From an uncultured Clostridium sp. (GTDB lineage Bacteria; Bacillota; Clostridia; TANB77; CAG-508), in the NCBI GenBank assembly GCA_900557195.1, contig USRT01000008.1, positions 15,455 through 79,454 on the forward strand: a stretch of 64,000 bases of DNA, given 5' to 3'. A program made the translations under genes and the position numbers. The first letter of the stretch is position 1. Each line of letters begins with the position of its first letter. Below are positions 29,150 through 38,430 of this stretch, piece after piece. Below the pieces are notes generated by a model that saw only the letters and a program-made list of their open reading frames with translations, was not told where the DNA came from and made no database searches.

Positions 29150-29591
29150 ATGGAATATTCAGAAAAAGTAGTAGAGCATTATACAAATCCAAGAAATGTT
29201 GGAAAAATAGAAAATGCTTCTGGAATAGGTGAAGTTGGAAATCCTGTTTGTGGAGATATTATGAAAATGTTTATAAAAGTAGAAAATAACGTTATAATAG
29301 ATGTAAAATTTAAAACATTTGGATGTGGTGCTGCAATCGCAACAAGTAGTATTTCGACAGAAATGATAAAAGGAAAAACTTTAGAAGAAGCCTTAAAACT
29401 AAAAAATACAGACGTAGTAAATAATTTAGGAGGGCTTCCACCTGTAAAATTACATTGTTCTGTTTTAGCAGAAGAAGCAATACATGAAGCTATTGCAGAT
29501 TATTATAGAAAGATGCGGAAAATTAACTGAAGAGGAAATAAAGCAAAAATGTAATTTAAAAGAGCTACCCTGTGAAAGCTGTGGTATGTAG
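29150..29591 (+). CDS. iscU: Fe-S scaffold protein IscU/NifU N-type, one CGG +1 shift
   Basis: It starts right after iscS. Residues include GEVGNPVCGDIMKM, FGCGAAIA and KLHCSVLAEEAI, giving the three conserved Cys (about 37, 63 and 105) and the cluster-stabilising Asp. CGG 29516-29518 follows ...YYRKM; skipping C29516 gives ...KM-GKLTEEEIKQKCN and a C-terminal CESCGM, 146 residues, with TAG ending one base before the mnmA ATG. Without the shift the protein stops at TGA 29528-29530, losing about 20 residues; the joined version also restores the tight spacing to mnmA. Confidence 0.92.
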
Positions 29592-30659
29592 ATGAAAAAA
29601 AGAGTATTACTAGGTATGAGTGGTGGAGTTGATAGTAGTGTATCGGCTATTCTTTTAAAAGAACAAGGATATGATGTGATTGGAATTACAATGAAATTAT
29701 TTGAAGGTGAGCTAGAGGGAAGCTGTTGCAGTCTTTCTTCTAGTTTAGATGCAAAAAGAGTATGTGATTATTTGCAAATACCACATTATACATTAAATTT
29801 TAAAGATGAATTTAATAAATATGTTATTCAAGATTTTATAAATAGTTATTCAAACTGTAGAACACCAAATCCTTGTATTGAATGTAATAGATATTTAAAA
29901 TTTGGAAGTATGTATCAAAAAGCGCAAGAACTAGAATGTGATTATATTGCAACTGGTCACTATGCCAAAATAGAGTATAGTAAAAAATATAAAAAATACA
30001 TATTAAAAAAAGCAAATGCACAATCTAAAGATCAGAGTTATGTTTTATATAATATACCACCATATCTATTAGATAAAACTATATTTCCACTAGGTAATTT
30101 TAGCAGTAAAGATGAAATAAGACAAATTGCTAAAAAACATAATTTACTAGTAGCAAACAAACCAGATAGTGAAGATATTTGTTTTGTGCCAGAAGGTAAT
30201 TATAGAACTTTTTTTGAAAATAATTCAAAGTTAACATTTAAAGAAGGAAATATTGTAAATAAAGATGGCAAAATATTGGGAAAACATACAGGTTTATATA
30301 AATATACGATAGGTCAAAGAAGAGGACTTGGAATTTCAAGTAAAAATCCATTATATGTTATAGGATTTAATAAATATAAGAATGAATTAATTATAGGTGA
30401 TGAAAAAGAACTGTACAGAAAAGAATTTTATGTAGATGATACAAATCTTTTACTATATGATAAAATTACTAAGCAAGTGTATGCTGAAGTAAAAACAAGA
30501 TATTCTTGTAAAAGCCATAGAGCTAAGATAATACAAGAAGAAAATAGAATAAAAGTTATATATGATGAGCCACAAAAAGATATAGTGCCAGGACAATCAG
30601 CAGTATTTTATGAAGATGATGTTGTTATTGGTGGAGGAAAAATTCTAGAATTAGATTAG
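29592..30659 (+). CDS. mnmA: tRNA 2-thiouridylase MnmA
   Basis: A 355-residue enzyme that puts sulfur on U34 of Lys/Glu/Gln tRNAs. Seen: PP-loop MSGGVDSSV (about 9-17), ATGHYAK, the two catalytic cysteines in NPCIECN (about 97) and EDICFVPEG (about 195), and YTIGQRRGLG. It adjoins iscU, and the desulfurase iscS is upstream: the common Clostridia arrangement. The terminator overlaps its last codons. CGG 29644 is TCG GCT, out of frame. Confidence 0.95.
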   Translation: MKKRVLLGMSGGVDSSVSAILLKEQGYDVIGITMKLFEGELEGSCCSLSSSLDAKRVCDYLQIPHYTLNFKDEFNKYVIQDFINSYSNCRTPNPCIECNRYLKFGSMYQKAQELECDYIATGHYAKIEYSKKYKKYILKKANAQSKDQSYVLYNIPPYLLDKTIFPLGNFSSKDEIRQIAKKHNLLVANKPDSEDICFVPEGNYRTFFENNSKLTFKEGNIVNKDGKILGKHTGLYKYTIGQRRGLGISSKNPLYVIGFNKYKNELIIGDEKELYRKEFYVDDTNLLLYDKITKQVYAEVKTRYSCKSHRAKIIQEENRIKVIYDEPQKDIVPGQSAVFYEDDVVIGGGKILELD

Positions 30660-30682
30660 TTTTATAACTAATCTAATTTTTT
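30650..30682 (+). terminator. Terminator overlapping mnmA stop
   Basis: ATTAGATTAGTT pairs with AACTAATCTAAT, loop TTAT, T-run 30677-30682. Confidence 0.85.
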
Positions 30683-30694
30683 ATAAACAGATAC

Positions 30695-30732
30695 AAACAA
30701 TTGTTTACAAAAATAATCCCTTGTGTTATACT
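30695..30732 (+). promoter_or_regulatory. Promoter with palindromic operator for Y-family polymerase
   Basis: TTTACA (30704-30709), 17-base spacer, TATACT (30727-30732). The perfect palindrome AAACAATTGTTT (30695-30706) overlaps the -35 box and could bind a repressor of the damage response; it does not look like the usual LexA box GAACN4GTTY. Confidence 0.55.
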
Positions 30733-30760
30733 ATGAGAAGTAAGTAGGAGGATTGAGATT

Positions 30761-32263
30761 ATGGAAAGAATATATGCATCTATTGATTTAAAATCATTTT
30801 ATGCTTCCGTAGAGTGTGTAGAAAGAAATTTAAATCCATTAACTACAAATCTTGTTGTAGCAGATAGTTCAAGAACAGAAAAAACAATATGTTTAGCAGT
30901 ATCTCCATCATTAAAATCTTATGGCATACCAGGAAGAGCACGATTATTTGAAGTAATACAAAAAGTTAAAGATGTAAATTTACAAAGGAAAATGAAAATA
31001 CATAACCATGTATTTAAAGGTAAATCTTATAATGATATAGAGTTAAAAAAAGATATAGCTTTAGAATTAGATTATATAATTGCTCCGCCAAGAATGAGTT
31101 ACTACATGAAATATAGTACAGCTATATATAACATATATTTGAAATATATTGCTCCAGAAGATATATTTCCATATTCAATAGACGAGGTGTTTTGTGATAT
31201 TACAAAATACTTAAAATTATACAATTTAACTGCCAAAGAATTAGTAACAAAAATGATTATGGATGTTTACAAAACAACTGGAATAACTGCAACAGCAGGA
31301 ATAGGAACAAACTTATTTTTGTGCAAAGTTGCAATGGATATTGGAGCAAAACATATTAAACCAGATAAATATGGAGTAAGAATAGCTCAGTTAGATGAAA
31401 TGAGCTTTAGAAAAAGACTATGGAATCATAGACCAATTACGGACTTTTGGAGAGTGGGAAAGGGATATGCTAAAAGACTTGAAGAGTATAATATGTATAC
31501 TATGGGAGATGTTGCAAGATGTTCAGTAAATAATGAAGAATTACTATATAAACTATTTGGAGTTAATGCAGAATTATTAATAGATCATAGTTGGGGATGG
31601 GAATGTGTAACAATCGAGGATATAAAAAAATATAAACCAAAAGTTAAAAGTTTAAGTTCGGGGCAAGTATTACACTGCCCATACAACTTTGAAAAAGCAA
31701 GGTTAATTATAAAAGAAATGGTTGAATTACTAGTTTTAGATATGGTGCAAAAGAGGTATGTTACAGACCAATTAGTTTTAGATGTTATATATGATATAGA
31801 AAACTTAATAAACAAGAACTATAGTAAATCTTATGATGGAGAAATTACTATAGATCGTTATGGTAGAAATACTCCAAAACCAGCACATGGTACATTTAGA
31901 TTAGAAAAGAAAACATCATCAACTAAGATAATTATGAATGGATTTTTAAAACTATATGATGAAATAGTAAATAATAAATTATTAATTAGGAAAATAAATA
32001 TATGTGCTGGTAATCTTTCAGATGAATCAGAGATACAACATGAAAATGAATATGAACAGATTGATTTATTTACAAATTATAAAGAATTAGAAGAAAAAAG
32101 AGAAAAAGAAATTAAAGAGTTGCAAAGCGAAAGAAAGTTACAAGAGACTATTATTGATATAAAAAATAAATATGGTAAAAATGCAATTTTAAAAGGTATG
32201 AACTTACAAGAAGGAGCAACAACTGTTGAAAGAAATAGGCAGATAGGAGGTCATAAAGGATAG
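30761..32263 (+). CDS. Y-family (UmuC-like) translesion DNA polymerase
   Basis: A 500-residue polymerase. Catalytic carboxylates in SIDLKSFYASVEC (about 5-17) and YSIDEVFCDIT (about 140-150); a helix-hairpin-helix-like part near 225-275; little-finger domain to about 415; and a charged C-terminal tail. Length and the following YolD-like gene match the Bacillus UvrX/YqjW-type subgroup, usually plasmid-, phage- or SOS-linked. It copies damaged DNA. CGG at 31440 and 31659 are out of frame (ACG GAC, TCG GGG). Confidence 0.92.
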   Translation: MERIYASIDLKSFYASVECVERNLNPLTTNLVVADSSRTEKTICLAVSPSLKSYGIPGRARLFEVIQKVKDVNLQRKMKIHNHVFKGKSYNDIELKKDIALELDYIIAPPRMSYYMKYSTAIYNIYLKYIAPEDIFPYSIDEVFCDITKYLKLYNLTAKELVTKMIMDVYKTTGITATAGIGTNLFLCKVAMDIGAKHIKPDKYGVRIAQLDEMSFRKRLWNHRPITDFWRVGKGYAKRLEEYNMYTMGDVARCSVNNEELLYKLFGVNAELLIDHSWGWECVTIEDIKKYKPKVKSLSSGQVLHCPYNFEKARLIIKEMVELLVLDMVQKRYVTDQLVLDVIYDIENLINKNYSKSYDGEITIDRYGRNTPKPAHGTFRLEKKTSSTKIIMNGFLKLYDEIVNNKLLIRKINICAGNLSDESEIQHENEYEQIDLFTNYKELEEKREKEIKELQSERKLQETIIDIKNKYGKNAILKGMNLQEGATTVERNRQIGGHKG

Positions 32264-32315
32264 GAAAGAAAAGAGCCAATAGAAGGTTACAAAGAATAGG
32301 AGGCAAAATACAAAA

Positions 32316-32724
32316 ATGAACTGCCAAAATGAATATGATGATATTATTAATTTAAAGCATCATGTATCAAAAGTGCATAAACAAATGAGTTTAGAAAGCA
32401 GAGCAACCCAGTTTGCACCTTTTTCAGCACTAACTCGGATATGATGATGCTATAAAAGAAACTGCAAGAATAACAGAAGAAAGAATAGAACTAGATGAAG
32501 AATTAAAAGATATCTTAAGTAAAAAACTTGATAGTATTCAAACCAAAATAGAAAGTAGACCTAGAGTTACAATTACATATTTTGTTCCTGATAGTAAAAA
32601 ATCAGGAGGAAAATATCAAACCATAACTGGTAATATAAGAAAAATTGATGATTATAATAAAATAATAATTTTGATGAATGGAATGAAAATACCTATAATG
32701 GAAATTATTAATATAATAGTATAA
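32316..32724 (+). CDS. YolD-like protein, one CGG +1 shift
   Basis: ATG 32316 after AGGAGGC. The first 40 codons read ...MSLESRATQFAPFSALT, then CGG 32436-32438; skipping C32436 gives -GYDDAIKETARITEERIEL and a beta-rich second half, 135 residues to TAA 32722-32724. The RA.QF.PF.AL.GYD...E motif is the signature of the YolD-like family, which is found next to Y-family polymerases. It cannot be recovered as one frame without the shift (TGA at 32442). Likely a partner or regulator of the polymerase upstream (52-base gap). Confidence 0.92.
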
Positions 32725-32858
32725 TTTTGATTACTATATTGAGTAATCAATTGCATATATCAATAAGTGAAGCTGAATATAATTTAGATAGCAACAATTG
32801 TCAGAAAAACTTATAGAATAGACAGTTTATAAAATTATATATTTTTCTAAAAATACTA

Positions 32859-32889
32859 TTGACTTAGAGTTAAGTCTAAGGTATATAAA
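32859..32889 (+). promoter_or_regulatory. MerR-type promoter (19-base spacer), copy 1
   Basis: TTGACT (32859-32864), spacer 19, TATAAA (32884-32889). The spacer holds the dyad CTTAGAGTTAAGTCTAAG (32863-32880). It drives the CMD-cupin/flavodoxin pair. The rest of the 32725-33020 gap is A+T-rich with no gene seen. Confidence 0.7.
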
Positions 32890-33020
32890 ATAAATATAAA
32901 TATTCAAAAGGTTGAAAGAGAAAAATAACAATAAATGAAATATCTAAAAAATTAAATCTTTTTATGAAGAAAAACTAGATTGAATATTTAGAAAGAAATA
33001 AATAAAGGAGGAAAAGTAAA

Positions 33021-33758
33021 ATGGAAAAACAAACAGCGGGTAGAGAAAATTTGGGTGGATTAGCTCCAAAATTTGCTGAATTAAATGATGATGTATTATT
33101 TGGAGAAGTATGGAATAGAGAAGATAAATTATCTTTAAGAGATAGAAGTATGATTACAATATCAGCTTTAATGGCTGGGGGATTATTCCCACAATTAAAA
33201 TCACATTTGGTTTTAGGAAAGAAACATGGGATAACAAAAGAGGAAGCTGTTGAAATTGTTACACAATTAGCATTTTATTCAGGATGGCCTAAAGCATGGA
33301 GTGCATTTGAATTAATTAGAGAAGTTTATGATGATGAAAATATAAAAGAAACTCATGGTGGAGTATTTGGAATGGGAGAGCCAAATACAGCATTCGCACA
33401 ATATTTTAAGGGAAATTCATATTTAAACCCATTAACCCAAAAAGGAGATTCAGCAGTATTTTTAGCAAATGTTACATTTGAACCAAATTGTAGAAATAAC
33501 TGGCATATTCATCATAGTACAAAAGATGGTGGTCAAATACTTATTTGCGTAGATGGAGAGGGATGGTATCAAGAAGAAGGAAAAGAAGTACAAAGTCTAA
33601 AGGTAGGAGATATAGTTGTTATTCCAGCAAATGTAAAACATTGGCATGGAGCTAAAAAGGATTCTTGGTTTAGTCATATTGCAGTAGAAGTACCAGGAGA
33701 AAATACTAAAACAGAATGGTGCGAAGAAGTTACAGATGAAGAATATTATAAACTTTAA
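33021..33758 (+). CDS. Carboxymuconolactone decarboxylase-like / cupin fusion protein
   Basis: A 245-residue protein with two domains. Residues about 10-110 are CMD/AhpD-like (LSLRDRSMITISALMAGG, then HGITKEEAVEIVTQLAFYSGWP), but the CxxC of AhpD is absent. Residues about 130-230 form a cupin with the metal motif HIHHSTKDGGQ...E and a second His in VKHWHGA. Such fusions are frequent beside flavodoxins and aldo/keto reductases in Clostridia and are controlled by MerR regulators; the reaction is unknown. CGG 33037 is out of frame. Confidence 0.85.
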   Translation: MEKQTAGRENLGGLAPKFAELNDDVLFGEVWNREDKLSLRDRSMITISALMAGGLFPQLKSHLVLGKKHGITKEEAVEIVTQLAFYSGWPKAWSAFELIREVYDDENIKETHGGVFGMGEPNTAFAQYFKGNSYLNPLTQKGDSAVFLANVTFEPNCRNNWHIHHSTKDGGQILICVDGEGWYQEEGKEVQSLKVGDIVVIPANVKHWHGAKKDSWFSHIAVEVPGENTKTEWCEEVTDEEYYKL

Positions 33759-33775
33759 AGTGAGGAGAAAAGAAA

Positions 33776-34258
33776 ATGAAAAATACATTAGTTATTTATT
33801 ATAGTTTTAGTGGTAACTCAAAAAAAGTTGCTGAATATGTAAAAAACAAACTAGATGCAGATTTATTAGAATTAGAGCCTAAAATACCATTTTCAGATGA
33901 TTATGACCAAGTGGTTGAAGAATGGCAAAACAATGATATAAAAAGAGATGTTGAAATAAAACCAATAAATATAGATTTAGCAAATTATTCAAAAGTAGTT
34001 CTAATCACAGGTACATGGTGGTATGGAATAACACCATGTATGAAGAAATTTCTTAAAGAAAATGATTTAGCAGGAAAAGACGTAATTGTGGCAGCAGCTA
34101 ATGCTGGTTGGATAGGACACTGTTTTAAAGATTATGAAACACTTGTAAAAGGAAATATAAAGGGAAAACTTGATTTGCTATTTTCAGCAAATCAAGGAGA
34201 AAGAGATAAAATGCTAACATCCACAAATGAATTAGATGATTGGATAGAACAATTATAG
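33776..34258 (+). CDS. Flavodoxin
   Basis: A 160-residue FMN protein: IYYSFSGNSKKVAEYV (phosphate-binding loop, about 6-21), LITGTWWYGITPCMKKF around the isoalloxazine (about 81-97) and a later ANAGWIGHCF loop. It follows the CMD-cupin gene by 17 bases with GAGGAG, so electron transfer to that protein's pathway is plausible. Confidence 0.9.
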   Translation: MKNTLVIYYSFSGNSKKVAEYVKNKLDADLLELEPKIPFSDDYDQVVEEWQNNDIKRDVEIKPINIDLANYSKVVLITGTWWYGITPCMKKFLKENDLAGKDVIVAAANAGWIGHCFKDYETLVKGNIKGKLDLLFSANQGERDKMLTSTNELDDWIEQL

Positions 34259-34291
34259 AATATTACACTATCACAATTTATATAGTAAATA

Positions 34292-34322
34292 AAATAGCAG
34301 TACACATGGTTCTGCTATTTTT
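34292..34322. terminator. Bidirectional terminator between convergent genes
   Basis: AAATAGCAG pairs with CTGCTATTT, with A-run before and T-run after. It overlaps the last codons of the HxlR gene on the other strand. Confidence 0.75.
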
Positions 34323-34636
34323 GCTTTTCACGATATGCATTTCCCCATTCTACCATAGAATCTAATATAGGTTTTAAACTTAGGCCAGTATCAGATAAAG
34401 AATATTCAACTTTAGGTGGGACTTCTGCATATACTTTTCTTAAAATAAGTCCGTGATGCTTCCATTTGTCTCAGATTATTAGTTAATACTTTTTGAGTAA
34501 TACCAGATAAAGATTTTTTTAATTCTCCAAATCTTTTAGTTCCAGTTAGTAAATCTCTAATAATTAAAACTTTCCATTTATCTCCAATTAATCCCATTGT
34601 TATTTCAACAGGGCAAGCAGGTAATTCTTGTTTCAT
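34315..34636 (-). CDS. HxlR-family regulator, CGG +1 shift on the minus strand
   Basis: On the minus strand ATG 34636 follows GGAGGTTATAACT. It reads MKQELPACPVEITMGLIGDKW, the standard HxlR start with its conserved Cys, and a winged helix to ...NNLRQMEAS; then comes an in-frame CGG (34453-34451). Skipping the C at 34453 gives -GLILRKVYAEVPPKVEYSLS, exactly the wing and dimer segment of the family, 106 residues, stop TAG at 34317-34315. This is the only minus-strand site seen and shows that the effect follows the coding strand. HxlR proteins respond to reactive electrophiles or quinones via the N-terminal Cys, fitting the redox genes alongside. Confidence 0.92.
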
Positions 34637-34948
34637 AGTTATAACCTCCATATACAAAGTATATCAAAGCAATTAGAAAAAGTAAATAGATACAATCTTA
34701 GAAAACCAATAATGGTATAAAAAAGAATAGTAGTATCAAAAGAGAATATAAGTCTAAAAATATTAAATTTTTTTAATGCCTAAAATAAAGAAAAATATAT
34801 AATAGTATCTTCAAAGAAACTAGATTACAAAAAAGTGCCTACTTTACAAAGTGAAAATATGAAAGTAAAATAATTACAGAAATTGAAAAATAGAGTAGCT
34901 ACTAAATTTTAAAAGATTATAATAAAAATAATTGGAGGTATGAAGTAT
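34637..34948. other. Intergenic region, no gene seen
   Basis: It holds the HxlR ribosome site at its left end and GGAGG (34934-34938) for the next gene at its right end. The remainder is A+T-rich with stops in every frame and no clear promoter. Confidence 0.6.
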
Positions 34949-35743
34949 ATGGAATCAAAAAGAATTGATTTAAAAAAAGGATTTATAGATGTATATGATT
35001 TTGGAGAAATAAAGTTACACAGTTATCAAACAAACGACTTAATGTATGATGAAAGTTATATTTTAGAAAATAGCGAAAATGTATTATTGATAGAGTTTCC
35101 AGCATTTTATGATAATTTAGGAGAATTTGAAGAATATGTAAAAGGATTAAACAAAAATATTGTAGGAAAAGTATTTTCAGATCATCCAAATGGTGGAACA
35201 ATTTTAAAAGATATAAAAGGTTATGCTTCAGAGGGAACAATTAAATCAATGCAAGAAGGAACAATAAATGGATTAGTAACAAACTTTAAAACAGCATTTG
35301 GAGGAAACTTTGCTAGTGAGTATAATGAAATAACAGATATATTAAAAGAAAGACAAGTAAATATTGGTGGATTTGAATTAAATATAACATATCATGATGA
35401 AAATATTGAAATTGAATTTCCACAAATAGGGTGTGTATATACTCACATGTTAGGACATGATTGTCATTCAATAGTTGCAGGTAAAGCGCATGCAAATGCA
35501 ATTATAGAACAATTAAAAGGATATAAAGAAAAAGGATATAATTTAGTTTTATCAAGCCATTATACACCAGAAACTTTAAAAGATGTTGATACAAAAATAG
35601 CATATCTTGAAGAATTAAAAGTAATAGCAAATGATAGTAAAGATATTAACGATTTTAAAGATAAAGTAAAACAAAAATATCCAGAATATAGTGGATTAAA
35701 TTATTTAGATATGACAGCAGGATTCTTCTTTCCACAAAATTAA
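34949..35743 (+). CDS. Metallo-beta-lactamase-fold-like protein of unknown function
   Basis: A 264-residue protein; ATG 34949 is preferred to ATG 34940, which is too near GGAGG. The pattern of strands with VLLIEFPAFYDNLGEF, VFSDHPNGG, CVYTHMLGHDCHSIVAG and VLSSHYTPE resembles MBL-fold hydrolases (DHxxGG-like, GHDCH, SSHYTPE blocks), but the full HxHxDH motif is not seen. It is possibly a related enzyme with altered metal binding. It ends before a clear terminator. Low certainty on function. Confidence 0.5.
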   Translation: MESKRIDLKKGFIDVYDFGEIKLHSYQTNDLMYDESYILENSENVLLIEFPAFYDNLGEFEEYVKGLNKNIVGKVFSDHPNGGTILKDIKGYASEGTIKSMQEGTINGLVTNFKTAFGGNFASEYNEITDILKERQVNIGGFELNITYHDENIEIEFPQIGCVYTHMLGHDCHSIVAGKAHANAIIEQLKGYKEKGYNLVLSSHYTPETLKDVDTKIAYLEELKVIANDSKDINDFKDKVKQKYPEYSGLNYLDMTAGFFFPQN

Positions 35744-35762
35744 TCTGTAGTGATATATAAGA

Positions 35763-35790
35763 GCATTGCAAAAACAACTGCAATGCTTTT
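35763..35790 (+). terminator. Rho-independent terminator
   Basis: GCATTGCA pairs with TGCAATGC, then TTTT. Confidence 0.75.
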
Positions 35791-35817
35791 ATATAACAAG
35801 AATAGGAGATGTTTGTA

Positions 35818-37422
35818 TTGGAAAAATTAGATTTTTTAATTAATTATTTATTAAAAGAAAATCAAGAGATAAGTGTTAATAAAATTTCAACGAATATAGA
35901 TGACAAAAAGAATTTATATCGTAGTTTATGTAATATAAGAGATGCCAAAAAAATATCAAGTAAATTTTTAAAAGTAGAAGATGAATATTTACAAGAAGAA
36001 TTAAAAACAAAAGGCATTGTAGAAAATATAGAAAATTCAAAAATAACAGATATAATATATTTATGGAAGGGCGATATTACAACATTAAAAGTAGAAGTAA
36101 TTGTTAATGCTGCAAATTCAGCAGGACTTCGGTTGCTTTATACCTTGCCATAAGTGTATTGATAACTGCATTCATTCTGCAAGTGGAGTACAATTAAGAT
36201 TAGAATGTAATGAAAAAATGAAACAAATTGGTAAATTAGAAACAGGAAAAGCATTTATTACTATGGGTTACAATTTGCCTTCAAAATACATTATTCATAC
36301 AGCCCGGACCAATAATATATGAAGATGTTACAGAAAAAGAGATAGAGGCATTAAAAAATTGCTATATGAATTCACTAGAAATAGCCAAAGTAAACAATAT
36401 AAGAGAAATTGCTTTTTGCTGTATATCAACAGGAGAATTCAGATTTCCAAAAGATGAGGCTTGTAGAATTGCAATAAAAACAGTAAAAAATTATTTAAAA
36501 GAAAATGCAGGCTATTTCGATAAAATAGTTTTTAATGTATTTACTGATGAAGACTATAATATTTATTTAAAGAATTTAGGTGAAGAATATAATTCAAGAA
36601 TTTTGAAAACAAAACAAATGATTAAAAATGCAGATTATATCTTAATAGGTGCAGGAGCTGGACTTTCAACAGCAGCAGGATTAGAATATAGTGGAGAAAG
36701 TTTTAAAAAGAATTATAAAGAATTTATAGAAAGATATAATTTTAGTGATTTATATTCAGCAAGTTTCTATCCATTTAGAAAACAAGAAGAAAAGTGGGCT
36801 TTTTGGGCAAAATTAATAAAATTGAATAGATTTAATAGTCCATTAAAACTATACAAAGAATTATTGGAATTAGTAAAAGGAAAAGAATATTTTGTAATTA
36901 CTACAAATGTAGATGGACAATTTGAAATAGCAGGATTTAAAAAAAAGAAAATATTTGCTACACAAGGGGATTATTCACTTTTACAATGTGAAGATGGATG
37001 TCATAATAGACTATATAATAACAAAGAAATGCTAGAAGAATGGCTAAAACTAACAGAAAATTGTGAGATACCAAAAGAGTTAGTTCCCAAATGTCCTGTT
37101 TGTGGTAAGAATATGGAAATGAATTTAAGAAAAGATGCAAATTTTGTGCAAGATGAAAATTGGTATAAGCAATCTAAAAATTATGAAGATTTTTTAGATA
37201 GAACAAAAAATAAAAATGTGGTACTATTAGAAATAGGAGTCCGGCTTTAATACTCCTGGAATTATAAGGTTTCCGTTTGAACAAATGGCATACAACGATT
37301 TAGAAACGACACTAATAAGAATAAATAAAGACTATCCACAAACAATGTTAGAAATAAAGAATAGAACTATCTCATTTGATGAAGATACAAACAAAATAAT
37401 AGAAGATTTAAAGGAGAACTAA
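35818..37422 (+). CDS. Zinc-macrodomain/SirTM sirtuin fusion, three CGG +1 shifts
   Basis: TTG 35818 (GGAG at 35805) gives a 533-residue product when C36130, C36305 and C37242 are skipped. Residues about 78-265 are a zinc-type macrodomain: VEVIVNAANSAGL-(C)-GCFIPCHKCIDNCIHSASG and later IIHTA-(C)-GPIIYEDV, the latter the usual macrodomain GP turn. From about 280 there is a class-M sirtuin: ILIGAGAGLSTAAGLEY, TTNVDGQFE, FATQGDY, a zinc ribbon CEDGC/CPVCG, and VVLLEIGV-(C)-GFNTPGIIRFPF. In known systems SirTM attaches ADP-ribose to a lipoylated carrier and the linked macrodomain removes it, as two proteins. Here they are one chain. Carrier and ligase genes are not nearby. All three shifts fall on conserved glycines. 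Confidence 0.92.
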
Positions 37423-37424
37423 AA

Positions 37425-38360
37425 ATGATAATAAATACAGGAATGAGAACAGATATACCAGCATTTTATTCAAAATGGTTAATGAATAGGATTAGAGAAG
37501 GGTATGTATTAGTTAGAAATCCATACTGTAAATCACAGGTAACAAAATATAGTTTATCTCCAGAAGTAGTGGACTGTTTAGCATTTTGTACTAAAAATCC
37601 AGAGCCAATGCTACAATATTTAAATGAATTAGACAAATATAAACAATACTGGTTTGTAACAATTACACCCTATGGAAAAGATGTAGAACCAATAGTTCCA
37701 GACAAAGAGAAAGTAATGGAAAGTTTTAAGAAATTGTCAGAACACATTGGAGTAGATTCAATCGGTTGGAGATATGATCCAATATTTATTGGAAATGGAT
37801 TTAATGTAAATAAACATATTGAGTGTTTTGAGAAAATGGCTAAAAATTTAAAAGGATATACTCATAATTGTACCATTAGTTTTTTAGACTTATATGAAAA
37901 GGTCAAAAGAAATGCGAAAGATTTAAAGCCACCTACTAAAGAAGAACAAATCGAAATTGCAAAGGCTTTTAGTAAAATAGGAAAAGAAAATAATATGACA
38001 ATACAGAGTTGCTGTGAAAGAACTTATTTATCAGAATATGGACTAAAATGTAATGGTTGTATGAGCCAAGAAATAGTTGAAAAATCTATAAATTGTTCAT
38101 TAAATCCACCTAAAAGAAAAAATTTAAGAGAAGATTGTAATTGCCTAATGGGAAATGATATAGGAGCATATAATACTTGTGGACATTTATGTAAGTATTG
38201 TTATGCAAATGCAAATAAAGGTTTAGTCATTGAAAATATGAAAAAACATAATGAAAAATCGCCATTTTTAATTGGTGGTAATGAAGATGGAGATAAAATA
38301 ACAGAGGCTAAACAAAAAAGTTGGATTACAAATAAAAATGAACAAATTAGTTTTATATAA
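37425..38360 (+). CDS. DUF1848 protein with C-terminal Cys cluster
   Basis: A 311-residue protein of the DUF1848 family: start INTGMRTDIPAFYSKW, middle TITPYGKDVEP and SIGWRYDPI, C-terminal cysteine cluster DCNCLMGNDIGAYNTCGHLCKYCYAN (positions about 248-273, in pieces). The CxxxCxYCYAN pattern suggests a 4Fe-4S site like that of radical-SAM/photoproduct-lyase relatives. It begins 2 bases after the sirtuin stop with GGAGAA in its end, so the two are translated together; a shared role in (ADP-ribose or nucleic-acid) repair is an inference. CGG 37763 is out of frame. Confidence 0.85.
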   Translation: MIINTGMRTDIPAFYSKWLMNRIREGYVLVRNPYCKSQVTKYSLSPEVVDCLAFCTKNPEPMLQYLNELDKYKQYWFVTITPYGKDVEPIVPDKEKVMESFKKLSEHIGVDSIGWRYDPIFIGNGFNVNKHIECFEKMAKNLKGYTHNCTISFLDLYEKVKRNAKDLKPPTKEEQIEIAKAFSKIGKENNMTIQSCCERTYLSEYGLKCNGCMSQEIVEKSINCSLNPPKRKNLREDCNCLMGNDIGAYNTCGHLCKYCYANANKGLVIENMKKHNEKSPFLIGGNEDGDKITEAKQKSWITNKNEQISFI

Positions 38361-38430
38361 GGCATTCTCGAGAAATTACAAATTATAGATTAATTGTGTA
38401 AACTCTTATAAAATTATAAAATGAGTAAAA

